Of a DNA stretch of 64,000 bases, positions 50,101 to 60,310 are shown one piece after another. Each line of letters opens with the position of its first letter. Position 1 is the stretch's first letter. The DNA is from Mnemiopsis leidyi (Eukaryota > Ctenophora > Tentaculata > Lobata > Bolinopsidae), in the NCBI GenBank assembly GCA_000226015.1, contig JH153573.1, positions 326,875 through 390,874 on the forward strand, in the 5' to 3' direction. A program made the translations under genes and the position numbers. The notes under the pieces are model-generated. The model was not told the DNA's origin. It saw nothing but the letters and a program-made list of their open reading frames with translations, and searched no databases.

Positions 50101-51899
50101 ATTGTTTTTGGTCTTGCGAGGGAAAGCTGGGTCTGGACTGCAGAGAGAAGGAGAATAAGTATAAATCTCTGGTATGACATTTCTCCTGTAAGAATATAAA
50201 ATTTGCAGTGACAGTTAAAAGTGTCACTATCACAGTTGAATGAAAGTTATCTGAAATGTATGTGAGTTTCGGTCAAACTCAAAATAAAAATAATATTCGC
50301 CTCTTGAACAGTGAATATAAACAAGGTCCTACGAAGGGCAGCTAGAAATAAAATAGGAACAAACTTGTTGCCCCGAATTTGAACGTCTCAAGTACGTCAC
50401 ACCTCGAGGTTCATTCTTCACCAGATTATCACCTCTTTTTGTGCTAACTAGGACTGACGAGACTAAAGAATTAGGAAGGAGTTCACCCCTTGCTCCTGGA
50501 GCGTCAAGTTTAGAGAAAGGGCGGAAGAGAAAAGAAGAAGTTGGTACTACCTTTATTGTAGCTGCACGGCGTGTTGGGGTCTGTAAACTAACTGTAACAC
50601 TTTCACGACAGTCTTATTTTCAGTGCCTAAGGTTCCCTACTCAGAGATCTAGTCCAAGATTTGAGCCGACTTTTGTAATCTGCAACCATGGCAACAGTCT
50701 CACACCCAATTTAGACTTGAGCCTGAAATTTACACTCACAGCAAATGCGAAAGTGCTAGAAGTAGAAATCAAATTCAAATGATCTCATAATTGTGCTATA
50801 AGTATAATGCTGAGGTTTACCATAAGGATCTCGAGAAATTACTACCATAACGCAAACCGCGTCAGGATTTGAACTTGATGGGATTTTAACATTTCCTGGT
50901 CGATGTAAATTGAATATTGCTCAGGTATCGTCAGCGGTTCTAACGTACGGTGTGTCCGAGCTTCACAAGGGAGAGATACTCTGGGAAAAGTTGCAGACCA
51001 GCTCCTACCCTCACAACCAGGTCTTCTACAGGAGTCTGAGTGCCAGCAGGGATCCTGATATCATCTCTAGACTCTTGCAAGGTTCAGTCTTGTTAGTTGC
51101 AATACCTTCCCATGAAATCACAAAGTTTAGTCATGTTTTTCTGTTGACAACAGAATACAAATCATGATGAAATTGTTAGCTGGATGATTAGATGAATGTA
51201 CCCAGGTTCGCTTAAATACGACTGGGTACCACTGCAGAACAAGTACGATATTCTCAATGCGGTTTCCGCCCACCACCCAACAGCTGCATTTAAATTCCTG
51301 AAAGTGAGTATATCGCCATCCTTTAATACCTTAACCGTCTACCCTATTAGTTTTACTTTCAACCTTATTGCACCTGGTTCTTCAGTATTCACCTGGCCTG
51401 GTTCTCCCTTTTAATCGATAAGAACGGGCACAACTTTCCTGGCATGTGAGAAAGCATATTGTTCAAAAGTATGAGTCTGACATTCAAATTCAATACAATT
51501 CAGGAAAACTACGGTACGTATTTCGAGCTGTACGGAGAAACGCAGTTCAATTTCGGGAACATTCTACACACTGTGGTCGGTAACCTCAAAACACGGCGTG
51601 ATCTCGAAGAGGCCATATCCTTCTTCCAGTCTCAGAACCTTGGTTAGCCATGGAAATTGTTGATCATGCTGTATCATTTCTCCCTTTTTCAATGTTTTCT
51701 TTATCAGTTTAGTTCAGATTTTAGTCAATTGTTTGTAACGAGACGTTTCGCAAATAGCATTACATTTGTTTGCATCATTTCAGGCACTGGTGAAAGAGCA
51801 TTCAAAATAGCAGTAGAGGAAGTGAGCAGTCTGTTGGATTGGAGAGACTGCTGTGAGGAGGACCTCAGAGTATATCTCACTGAACATCCTACTTCCTGA
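41163..51899 (+). CDS. M1-family zinc aminopeptidase, type II membrane protein (20 exons plus a probable first exon)
   Basis: Exons: 41163-41363, 41440-41569, 41767-41910, 42025-42155, 42302-42424, 42847-42982, 43854-44029, 44304-44439, 45165-45355, 45557-45666, 45791-45966, 46439-46596, 46880-47014, 47788-47892, 48867-48990, 49292-49339, 50925-51081, 51206-51303, 51504-51642, 51784-51899 (TGA). It should remove N-terminal amino acids from peptides at the cell surface. Seen: a hydrophobic anchor ([20 protein letters not shown]), [25 protein letters not shown] in place of the usual GAMENWG (about 326-330), zinc motif HEVAH (about 361-365) with E384 18 residues on in [17 protein letters not shown] with the catalytic-type Tyr, FFRVNYD, and a C-terminal helical domain ending VYLTEHPTS. 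It belongs to the APN/ERAP/LNPEP/TRHDE class without a clear ortholog. Oddities: the 41363/41440 junction is one nucleotide short, one intron is GC-AG, a nested gene lies in intron 49340-50924, and the stop lies in a minisatellite. Confidence 0.92.
42484..42805. repeat. Degenerate 16-bp repeats (ACCATGACAACAAGTT) in an aminopeptidase intron
   Basis: About 20 irregular copies of AAGTTACCATGACAAC fill most of the intron 42425-42846. The ORF that starts at 42737 runs from these repeats into the true exon. Confidence 0.85.
44108..44272. repeat. AT-rich repeat TATAGCTAAAATATAC in an aminopeptidase intron
   Basis: About nine copies of ACTATAGCTAAAATATACT between exons 43854-44029 and 44304-44439. 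Confidence 0.9.
46008..46260. repeat. 15-bp repeat AAAACAGCTATAGTA in an aminopeptidase intron
   Basis: About 16-17 copies of AAAACAGCTATAGTA with point variants (CTGCAGCAAAACAG), starting about 40 bp after the donor at 45967. It shares the core GCTATAG with the array at 44108-44272. Confidence 0.9.
47015..47016 (+). promoter_or_regulatory. Non-canonical GC splice donor (GC-AG intron)
   Basis: Exon 46880-47014 ends ATTATCAG and is followed by GCTAGT. The next exon starts after CTGCAG at 47787, and the protein reads [13 protein letters not shown], matching the family. A GT donor in the same phase is absent. Confidence 0.8.
48708..48769. repeat. 62-bp near-perfect palindrome in an aminopeptidase intron
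   Basis: Arms GAGCTTCTATACAGCAAACG and its inverted copy ending TATAGAAGCTC enclose CCTCTCG-A-CGAGAGG, itself a palindrome. Nearby 48669-48690 resembles the CATTCGAAGCGAATG part of the 20.7-kb repeat cluster, so the hairpin probably belongs to an interspersed element. Confidence 0.7.
49482..49487 (-). terminator. Candidate poly(A) signal of the nested cystine-knot gene
   Basis: Minus-strand AATAAA about 195 bases downstream of the stop at 49683-49685, still within the host intron. Confidence 0.45.
49683..50180 (-). CDS. Secreted cystine-knot cytokine-like protein (Trunk/PTTH/IL-17-like pattern), 165 aa, nested gene
   Basis: A single coding exon on the opposite strand, wholly inside aminopeptidase intron 49340-50924. 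Seen: a clear signal peptide ([20 protein letters not shown]), a pro-like region rich in Leu/Glu, then six cysteines at 78, 101, 108, 117, 161 and 163, the motif [11 protein letters not shown], a late Trp (W150) and the ending [11 protein letters not shown]. The FPR...C...C...C...W...GC.C order resembles the Trunk/PTTH and IL-17 or noggin-related cystine-knot ligands, so I infer a small secreted signalling ligand; the exact family is uncertain. TTCTTACAG directly before GAGAAATG implies a 5'UTR intron. An AATAAA (-) at 49482-49487 lies about 200 bases past the stop. Confidence 0.75.
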   Translation of the reverse strand: MSYQRFILILLLSAVQTQLSLARPKTMLKFRVDSSKVKTLNVMELLELLGEGGLSPQYMKIYHTDDFQPVPRNKGQACQSVEVIEDLSEAYFPRYVKNVVCVDTGNTCKPSDGSFSCFKTTIVKHVLKKDDRWVLEHIDDSGKKEYFDLWKKQDIEIGVGCECSN

Positions 51900-52530
51900 A
51901 ACGATCTATTCCACGTCCCATTCTCAGCGTATGTCTCACTGAACATCCTACTTCCTGAAACGATCTATTCTTCATCCCACTCTCAGAGTATATCTCAGTC
52001 TCACTGAACATCCTACTTCCTGAAACGATCTATTCCACATCCCATTCTCAGCCTATATCTCACTGAACATCCTACTTCCTGAAACGATAGCTATTCTACA
52101 TCCCATTCTCAGAGTATGTCTCACTGAACATCCTACTTCCTAAAACGATCAATTCCACGTCCCATTCTCAGAGTATGTCTCAGTCTCACTGAACATCCTG
52201 CAGCCTGAAACGTCCTATTCCACGGTCATTCTCAGCCTATGTCTCACTGAACATCCTACTTCCTAAACGATCAATTCCACGTCCAATTCTCAGCCTATGT
52301 CTCACTGAACATTCTACTTCCTGAAACGATCTATTCCACGTCCAATTCTCAGCCTATGTCTCACTGAACATCCTACTTTCTGAAACGATCTATTCCACGT
52401 CCAATTCTCAGCCTATGTCTCACTGAACATTCTACTTCCTGAAACGATCTATTCCACGTCCAATTCTCAGCCTATGTCTCACTGAACATCCTACTTTCTG
52501 AAACGATCTATTCCACGTCCAATTCTCAGA
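51864..52530. repeat. Minisatellite of about 59-65 bp, 11 copies, starting in the last aminopeptidase codons
   Basis: The unit runs CTCAG..TATGTCTCACTGAACATCCTACTTCCTGAAACGATCTATTCCACGTCC (interrupted here by variable bases). Eleven cores CTGAACAT[CT]CT occur from 51880 to about 52483. The first unit encodes the C-terminal YLTEHPTS and stop; the others lie in the 3'UTR. Units at the far end alternate CCTACTTT and TCTACTTC, a 118-bp higher-order repeat. Confidence 0.9.
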
Positions 52531-54258
52531 AAATTAAAACTGTCGAATTAGGCACAACAACCTTGAGCTGGACATCCTACAGCTCAAAACAGCTCCCCGA
52601 ATGTTTTCCAAGTACTGGCGAATGTCTGCCCTTGCTCCCTCCGGACTTCTAATATCTTAATCAATCACAATTATCACATCGGGGAATCCAGTTCACTCTT
52701 ACCGAAACCAAACATCAACAACAAAACATTGTTTGACATGAATGCAGGAATAACCTTGTTGGTCTGCCATCTGTGTATGTTGGAGTAGATAAGCTCTATA
52801 GCCGTCACGATGAATCAAAACAGAACTAACAGCTTATGTAAATGTAATCTTAGCTCAATCAAAATAAGTCTCAATCAAAATAATTTTTATTGTTTGACGA
52901 CTTTTTATCTTTCTTTTGATAGACATAATACCTATGCTATAAGACAAATTCTTTTTATACCTGCCGTTATAAAATTTTTTATTTTCACGGCCTGGGTTTT
53001 TATGGTATTGGTACCATTTGGAATTCAATTCTGATATTTAACATTTTCTTCTTCTTTAGTTTTTCAATTCAATAGATAACATTTGTTAGACGGCCTGTCA
53101 AAAATTAAAGGGTCCTGAGCAATTCTTTTTTAATACGTTCTTATTTATTTAAAAACAGATCTCAATTTTCCTCGATATTTGTACTCCATTCAGGGTTATT
53201 TTTATTATCATCAAAAATACAAATATGAACATTTAATTCGCAAAAATAAATATATTGAAATCCATACTACAAAATCAATTGTCGAAATAATTGTGAAAAC
53301 GAACAAAAACAAGCAAAAGTTAAAGCTTACTGTAAAAAAATAAAAAATTGGCACCTGGTACAATTTTTTTCAAAATCTAGTTTGTATCTAAACTTTTTCA
53401 AACCATTAAAGCTTCATGATATCTTTATTTTTTTTAGATTTGGAGCGCTGAAATTCAAGATAAGTTGGTAACTGTGATGAAAATTGAAAAGTAATTCTAA
53501 AATGCAAAAAGCGAGCTCAAGCCTTTGTAGTTATCTATTGCTAACATGGTTCAGATTCTTGCACATAGGTTTATTTTATAAAGAAACTACAATTGACAAC
53601 TCAGCAAATGCACCGTTCAGGTACAGAAATTAAGCAGCACGTCACACAGCCCACTAAATCGGAAAGTTTGGAAGCAATGAAGCATGGATCATATAAGTCA
53701 TTTGAAATATGTTTTCAGTACAAAAATGTTGACGTCATTTTATCATGCATAAAAATGAGATGTCATCAACCAGTAATATGTATCAACTGAGTAACATCTA
53801 ACAACAGAGTAATTTCTAACACTAACACCGCATATATAAACAGGATAAATAGCAAGATGAATAATGCTTCACACCTCGAAATCTACACTAATCAGACTTG
53901 GCTTAAAAAGTCCAGGTGATACTAAAAGTGATAAAACTAATTGCCTAAAAGCAAACTTTGACTAAGTTTAACTGCTATAGTCGCTATAACTCCCACTTTC
54001 CCTGGCAGTCCCTCTTCAGTTAAAATCTCCATCCGTAACTTATTCTTATCTGTTACTGTTATCAAGTTTTGTAAAACATTCGGTAAATTTGCCGATCTAA
54101 CTCATATCCAATAATGTTCACTGTCAAGGGCCTACTTAATCAATCGAAATATAAATATAATAGCAGTCATGACACATTTAAAATTGCCTGACGTGCGCGT
54201 GACGTATATCCTGTTACTGATAGAAAAGTTCGGTACTTAAACAAGGGCAGTCTGTTAA
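52531..54258. other. AT-rich spacer between convergent aminopeptidase and AMT 3' ends
   Basis: No gene seen. It contains long A/T runs at 53080-53460, an AATAAA on the + strand at 53245-53250 and a minus-strand AATAAA at 53570-53575. These are possible distal 3' ends for the two genes, but both are far from the stop codons. Confidence 0.5.
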
Positions 54259-57200
54259 TTAGCCGTCCTTAACACTGTTAGCGGGGGAAGATCCGTTTTG
54301 GTTGGCAGTTGGATTCTCGTAGGCAGTTCCGCCGTGCAAGACCCTGTCTTGTCCTTTGTTCTCGTGAATGTTGTTAATCCGGAGTAGTCGTAGCATCTGT
54401 TGAATTTAGAATAAGAAATTAAGCATTTTACTTGTATAATTTTACTTATATTATGCATCTTAACATAATAAAGATAATGATAATCATGATAAAGACATAG
54501 TAATTTCTTACCACTTCCTTTTAAATTTAATTCTATGTAGGATTAATCCTTTTTCTTACCTTAAGGATGAAAAACATGGGTCCGGCTATGACGGAAACGT
54601 AACTGATGACTGCAATAAGAAGAACCAGGTTCGCTGCCAGTAATTTCCCGCCTTTTTCTCCCTAAAAATGAAATTACAAATTGAATGTAGAATAGAACGT
54701 TTGTGAAAACACCACTTTCAAAATAAGTAGGTTACTTACTTATTGCGAAGTAATTCACAAATTTTGAGATATTAATTCCTTATTCAATTTAAAAGTAAAT
54801 TTATATGTAAGAGTAAACCGAAAGGCTTAACCGATATAGAATTTAACTTTAAAGTTAACTTTAAAGTTAAGTATTTAACTTTTTAAGTTACTCACATCGT
54901 AAAATAGTCCGTATCCAACACCCTTGTGGGCATTAGTAGCTCCGTTGTAGGAGTCCATGAAAGTGGCAGGTTCACAAAATAGTCCGGTTGCTATGGCACC
55001 CCATATACCGCAGAAGAAGTGAACTGGACTTGCATCAACAACGTCATCTATCTTCAATGCGACTAGCAGCTGCAGCGATTATGAATTAGCTATGACATAC
55101 CATACAATACATTTCATGTTTAACAACCAACCAGCTAATAACAATCACAACTCTTACAACTAAACACGGATAAAATATTCCATTAATAGTAGATACAATT
55201 ATACATATATATTAATATATATGCATCTAGCTTTACCCTTTTTATAGGAGATTGACTTAACATGAATTTTTTGCCGTACTTGGATATTTCAACGATTGAA
55301 AAATATGTTACTGTGATCCCTCCCAAAAATACCTTCTTTCATTGCATGGATTAATTTCGAAAAATTCCGATTAATTTCTTGTTTTAGTTCCTAGGGTTTT
55401 TAAACTAACCTTTGAGCTGAAATAGTAGACATGAGCTCCAATGATTCCTATAAAAAATGCTGCATAAGGCTCGACAACCGAACATGCTGAAAATATTTCA
55501 TTAGTTCATAATATTTTAACAGTTTTCCTTTCAAACTTTTTACTCAATTCCGATAATCAATGTTTACAGAACGATGCTGAAAGTAAATGCACTAAACTAG
55601 CTCACGCGAGATCACAGTATGGCAAATAAGAATGTTTAACTTACCTCCTGTAATACTGACGAGTCCGGCTAAAATCCCATTACAAACAGTTCCTGGATCA
55701 AATCTGAAGAGACGATCAGACTTAGAGTTGGATGCAAATTGCAAAAATTACTTTCAATAACTTATAGTATACTTTCATCGCTTATGATTTTCTCTGTGCC
55801 GTACTTATAAAAAAAGTAGGTATGCCTCATAACAATTGAGCCTGTCCCAACCCTGCCCCAAGCTTGCCTGCCCAGACCCTGCCACTACCATGCTTTTGGC
55901 CCAGACCCTGCCCCAACCGTTTATCTTTTTGCCTATTTCGGAATAGTCCTCATATCATAAAACATCAGTGCGAGTAAAAATAACTATCATGATCAATCGA
56001 TTTAAAATCGCATCCACAGTACTGAGGGTGATGAAGTGCTTTTAACTAAAAGAAGAGTTTTTAATTGAATCACCGAACCTCCTATCGAGGAAGAAGTTTA
56101 GTAAGATAGTAGTTGTGCCGGATGTAGCTGCCGAAATGGTTGTCGCCACCCCAATCTTAGCAGCAGCGTTGGACAGATTCTCACCAAGGCCCTGTGTGGA
56201 CCCGCAGTTGAACCCGTACCATCCAAACCAGAGGATCAGTGTACCTGAAAAAAGGTTTCGCACTTAGAAATACCGAATGTTGGTAACGATTCGTAAAGAA
56301 TATGTGGGACTCAGATGTATGCCCTGGTGGAAAGAAACTTGTTGCTGTAGCACTCTCAAAAAATGGTTTAGTGAAACCGAATTATTGATCTAAATCAAAG
56401 ATATCATCCGATTAGACACATACCTAGAACCTGGAAGACAGCGTTTTGTTTGACAATCTTGCTGTTCTTAACAAATCTGCCTTGCCGTGGTCCCACCAAG
56501 ATGCTCCCTATCAGGGCACAAGTTCCCCCAACCACATGTACAACGACAACCCCGGCGAAATCCAGAGCTCCGATTCCAAATAGGGGGTCCTTGTTATTGG
56601 GACTAGCCCAGCCCTCTTCAGTCCAGGCCCAGTGAGCAACAGGCGGGTAGATGACGGTAACCAGGAAGAAGGTGTAGACTAGGTACGCAAAAAGTTGTGT
56701 TCTTTCAGCTACCGCCCCTGAGAGAGTACGACCGTCATGGTTTCAATCATGATATTATATATATGTTAAACCGTATACTCATTAATATTCAAATAAGCCG
56801 ATTTTATTTGATCCATAATGAGAAAATGGACGTCGGAATTCTAGCGGAGGAGTCGGAATTCTTTCCATCCTAGTGTGACAGCGATTGACCAATAAGAAGC
56901 CAAGTACGACCCATCAGCTTCGAAAAAAGTTGTCACACGATAAAAACAAAACCCCTCCCCAAGCTTCTAGAATTCTGACGTCTATAAATAGGAATAATAT
57001 GAGTGAGTTAAAAGGCATGTCACTAAATCCTCGTGGAGGCAGCTAGTAGATATGTGATTGTGACTGTAAATGTAATGTCGCACAATTGTCCAATAACGAG
57101 TACGTAATTAGTATAAGGAAAAGTAGAAGTACATGGCACAAGCTCAAGTACAAGTGCAAGAACAAGTACAGTGTCAGTAGGACCAGTCTAAGCAAAAGTA

Positions 57201-59786
57201 CAAGTGCAAGTACAAGTACAATTCCAAATACACGTACAATCGTACATTGTACAAGTACAAGTACAAGTACAATTACAATGCTTAAGTTAAAATACAATTA
57301 CAAGTATTATTCAACTTCAGTTGTATTAATTTGCTAATTTTTCGGTAAAATTAATATAGTAATTACACCGTAGTAATACCACTGGAGTGGTATTACTTTA
57401 GTAATACCATTATAGTAATTACACTCCAGTGGTATTACTAATTCATATCCCGAAATCGACCCTAAAACGCGATTCTAACCAATACTTCTGCTTATGACAG
57501 TAACACTGGGCCTAGATACTTTTGCATGAAACTTTTAGAGCCGATCACATTCAATTCAATTGGAATCACATTCAAGCAAATTTTCTGTGAAATTGTCAAG
57601 TAAATATCTCAACTTCAAGAATTAGAAGAGGTTAACAAAAGCCAAATCATACATTTTTACTGGCTAAGCGTTTGTGAAGAACAAGTTTCCACAGGTAAAA
57701 AATCTAGCCAAAATCGCATAGCTAGTTGTCAAAATGATAGTTCTATGGAGTACGAGTTACAGCAAAAATTTGAGCAGGATATCTTGAGATATAACCTTTA
57801 TAATTATACTACGTCGAAGAATCATGTTGCTATTTTCAGTATCGACAAGCACACATAATAACGTCATCAAAATACGGCCCTCAAACCGAACGGATACTAA
57901 AATCAAAGAATTAGTGATAACTTGAACCAAGGTCTGTCTGGCGACACATTAACAGGCGCCTCTATGCTCCGACCCTCAGGGCTCCTTCCCTGTAATTGGT
58001 GGGGAGATGACACGTGACAGTAGTCACGGTTACCTATTGGTTGCGGGGCTCTCACTATATTCGGGCCGGGTAAAGTAAACCATCCACTTTATCGTTTGAA
58101 AATCATCAGTAAGATAGCGGGCTCTCAAATGTTTGATAATTTTCCTGATAACGCATCGGAATTTGGATAAGTGAACAATTGGGCAAAACTGTGCCTTATG
58201 TGGACTAAACTAGTAAAATGCCTACTTTTGCTTTATTTTTCCCTTTTTGTATTTCTTTGAGAGCTTGAGATATGTACTTGAAATTTTTTATTTTACCCCA
58301 GCTGTTATTAACAACGCAGTTGAATAATACAGTAATACCACTATTGGTATTGCAATTACCATACGTAATTCCACTCGCAAGCTCGTGAAATTACTTCAAT
58401 AAATCCACTCGCAAGCTCGTGAATTTATTGCATGAATACCACTCGCAAGCTCGTGGTATTAATATGGTAATTGCACTACCAATAGTGGTATTACCGTATA
58501 TAAGTACTTAAGTTCAAATACAAAATGTATGAGTACATTTACAACAAATCTGCATAAGAACAAGTGCAAGTTCAATTACAAGTACAATACATGTAAAACT
58601 ACAAGTCCAAGCACAAGTACACGTACAAATACAAGTACAATTCCAAGAACATGTACATTGTACAAGTACAAGTACAAGTACAAATACAAGCACAAGTACA
58701 TGTACAACTACAATTACAAGTACAACTACAAATACAACTACAAATACTTGCACAAGTACACGCACAAGTACAAAACAAAAAACTTACCTGACACGATCGT
58801 AGAGGCTGTCGCACAAAAAGTGTACTGAAAAGTCCACAGAGCGTACTGGTACGGATCAACTTCTTCCGAACCGTCTCGGTTGAATCCTGCCTGTAAGACA
58901 AACCCACTGTATCCTGAAAAGCAAAACAGACGTTTTATACTTATTATCGGAATCTTTCAATTGTGTACAGAATTTGGTCACATTTATTAGAATCAGGAAT
59001 CACGCCATCAAGTAGCTTAGTTCTATTGTTGGGATAACTGTGACTAACCACAACCACCTCGATAATCGATATCAATTTGGTCGGATCACGCCTTTTTGTG
59101 GCTAATTATAGAATATAGTAAACAGTTTTTAATGGCCCCAGACCCACCTACCTACGAAAGCATTGCCCTTGCCGAATGAGAAAGCCCATCCGTACACAAA
59201 GAACATGACACTACCGGCACACGCATCTAGCAAGTTCTTTATCAAGATACTTTTCGTGTTCTTAATCCGGACAGAACCCACCTCGACCATTGTAAAACCA
59301 GCCTGAATTTGAGAATTTTTTATTATAAATTACAAAGTTAAAGATTTATAGTCAAATGGATAAGGATTTGTGGAACTAAGGAAAGATCAAGCATTTTTTG
59401 ATAAAATGGATATGTATATTCAAAAAAGAATCATTGAAAAAAGGACGACCGGGAACCAAAAAACCTGCATGATGAAGACGAGCGAGGTAGCCATCATCAT
59501 CCAGGATATGTTGATGGCATGCTTTGTGTGATCTCCCACTCGCTCAATCTCTTTAATCTGCCAGAAAGTGTCATTGTCAGTCAATAACAAAACAATAATA
59601 ATTGAATTTTAAGTACAAGGCTACACAGTACACATATATGATTATTTGTCTTAAAGATAGTTTATTTGTTACCAAACGTAAAACAATTTGGAAGGGACAT
59701 GAGCTATAAAATGAAAAAAGAACTACCTGCAATAAAAGTTCCTCTAAGTAGGTGATATTCGTTGTGTTAACGGAACTTTCAGCCAT
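54259..59786 (-). CDS. AMT-type ammonium transporter, 11 exons, 479 aa
   Basis: Exons in transcript order: 59727-59786, 59465-59557, 59152-59302, 58788-58913, 56424-56717, 56079-56244, 55645-55703, 55410-55486, 54896-55069, 54560-54661, 54259-54396 (TAA). All phases close. Amt/MEP proteins are multispanning membrane proteins that conduct ammonium. Seen: external N-terminus with NTTNIT; SWMMMATSLVFIMQAGFTMVE; WTFQYTFCATASTIVSG with the Phe gate region; ALDFAG (D196) then VVHVVGG (first pore His, H204); GPRQGRF; LWFGWYGFNCGS; NGILAGLVSIT; IDDVVDASPVHFFCGIWG (second pore His, H359); and the regulatory C-terminus DRVLHGGTAYEN. Both pore histidines are kept, so it looks functional. Repeat elements fill the 2-kb intron 56718-58787. 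The Rh subfamily is excluded by these motifs. Confidence 0.95.
54845..54870. repeat. Perfect TTAACTTTAAAGTTAA-type palindrome beside the AMT exon 9 donor
   Basis: TTTAACTTTAAAGTTAACTTTAAAGTTAA lies 25-50 bp past the donor at 54895 in transcript terms. Probably simple-sequence slippage. Confidence 0.5.
56829..56982. mobile_element. 154-bp element with 16-bp terminal inverted repeats in AMT intron 4
   Basis: The left end GACGTCGGAATTCTAG (56829-56844) is inverted at 56967-56982 (CTAGAATTCTGACGTC) with one mismatch. The interior has no ORF. I could not define a target-site duplication with confidence. MITE-like. Confidence 0.55.
57086..57300. repeat. (ACAAGT)n-type simple repeat, first block, AMT intron 4
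   Basis: Irregular 6-bp units AAGTAC and CAAGTA. Since GTAC is self-complementary, both strands look repetitive and give spurious ORFs. Confidence 0.85.
57358..57445. repeat. Palindromic GTAATACCACT element, small copy
   Basis: GTAATACCACT-GG-AGTGGTATTAC is a perfect palindrome, followed by further GTAATACCA and TGGTATTAC arms. The same GTAATACCACT end is used by the larger element at 58330-58498. Confidence 0.6.
58330..58498. mobile_element. 169-bp inverted-repeat element with three internal hairpins, AMT intron 4
   Basis: About 30-bp terminal inverted repeats begin GTAATACCACTATTGGTA and differ at one base. Inside, three consecutive hairpins share the loop region CACTCGCAAGCTCGTG with different A/T arms (AATT..AATT, AATAAAT..ATTTATT, AATACCAC..GTGGTATT). 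Non-coding. Confidence 0.7.
58505..58775. repeat. (ACAAGT)n-type simple repeat, second block, AMT intron 4
   Basis: Same 6-bp family as 57086-57300, about 1.2 kb away. It ends close to the exon 4 donor at 58787. Apparent ORFs are low-complexity. Confidence 0.85.
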
Positions 59787-60073
59787 GACTTAACCCGACA
59801 GAGTCGGTTAAACGAGGGCAGAGATTGTTGAGAGTGTTGAGTGTCTAAAATTTAGATCAAGTCTAGATTAAAGCCATCCAGGCTTGAAATGGTAGATAGA
59901 CTGATCAGCTGCTCTTATAAGTCCAGGTTATTATTCGTGAGATGATTATTTCTGATCACGTGCACACGGTCTGTATAATCATAGCTAAACAATTATAAGT
60001 AGTTGATTTTTGCTCCGTATTCATTTTCAGCTCGATTCTTGACGACAGTTAATTAGAACAGCGTTGAGCAGCG

Positions 60074-60310
60074 ATGAGTTTGAACCCTGCAGCTGGAGAT
60101 AGCGGTCAGCAGATGTTAAGCTCTTTATCCAAATCAAAAGTTGATCGATCTCGTGCCAGCGAGGCCCCGGGTTGCGATAATAAGGCTCCAGCAATGGATT
60201 TTCCAAGTCATGGTCATTGGGAGCCTAGGCTCTATCGTCTTTGTCATTACAAGAATATGCAAGTCTGCGGAAATATTGGAGCATTAGCTTGGCGAGGCAG
60301 CTCTAATTAA
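60074..60310 (+). CDS. Uncharacterised 78-aa ORF divergent from AMT
   Basis: ATG at 60074 follows an acceptor-like ATTCATTTTCAG about 44 bp upstream, so it could be a terminal coding exon. The product begins MSLNPAAGDSGQQ and contains HGHWEPRLYRLCHY; I recognise no domain, signal peptide or membrane segment. Composition is richer in G+C than its surroundings. It could equally be chance ORF in non-coding DNA. Confidence 0.25.
   Translation: MSLNPAAGDSGQQMLSSLSKSKVDRSRASEAPGCDNKAPAMDFPSHGHWEPRLYRLCHYKNMQVCGNIGALAWRGSSN

Noticed and set aside
51364-51424. A 60-bp exon-like segment between TTCTTCAG and GCAT|GTGAG in the last part of the aminopeptidase
   Set aside because: It would break the frame. 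Joining exon 51206-51303 directly to 51504 gives [17 protein letters not shown], which matches the family without it.
57043-58907. ORFs rich in KYK/TST or VLVLV
   Set aside because: Generated by (ACAAGT)n repeats in an AMT intron; only 58788-58913 within this span is real coding sequence.
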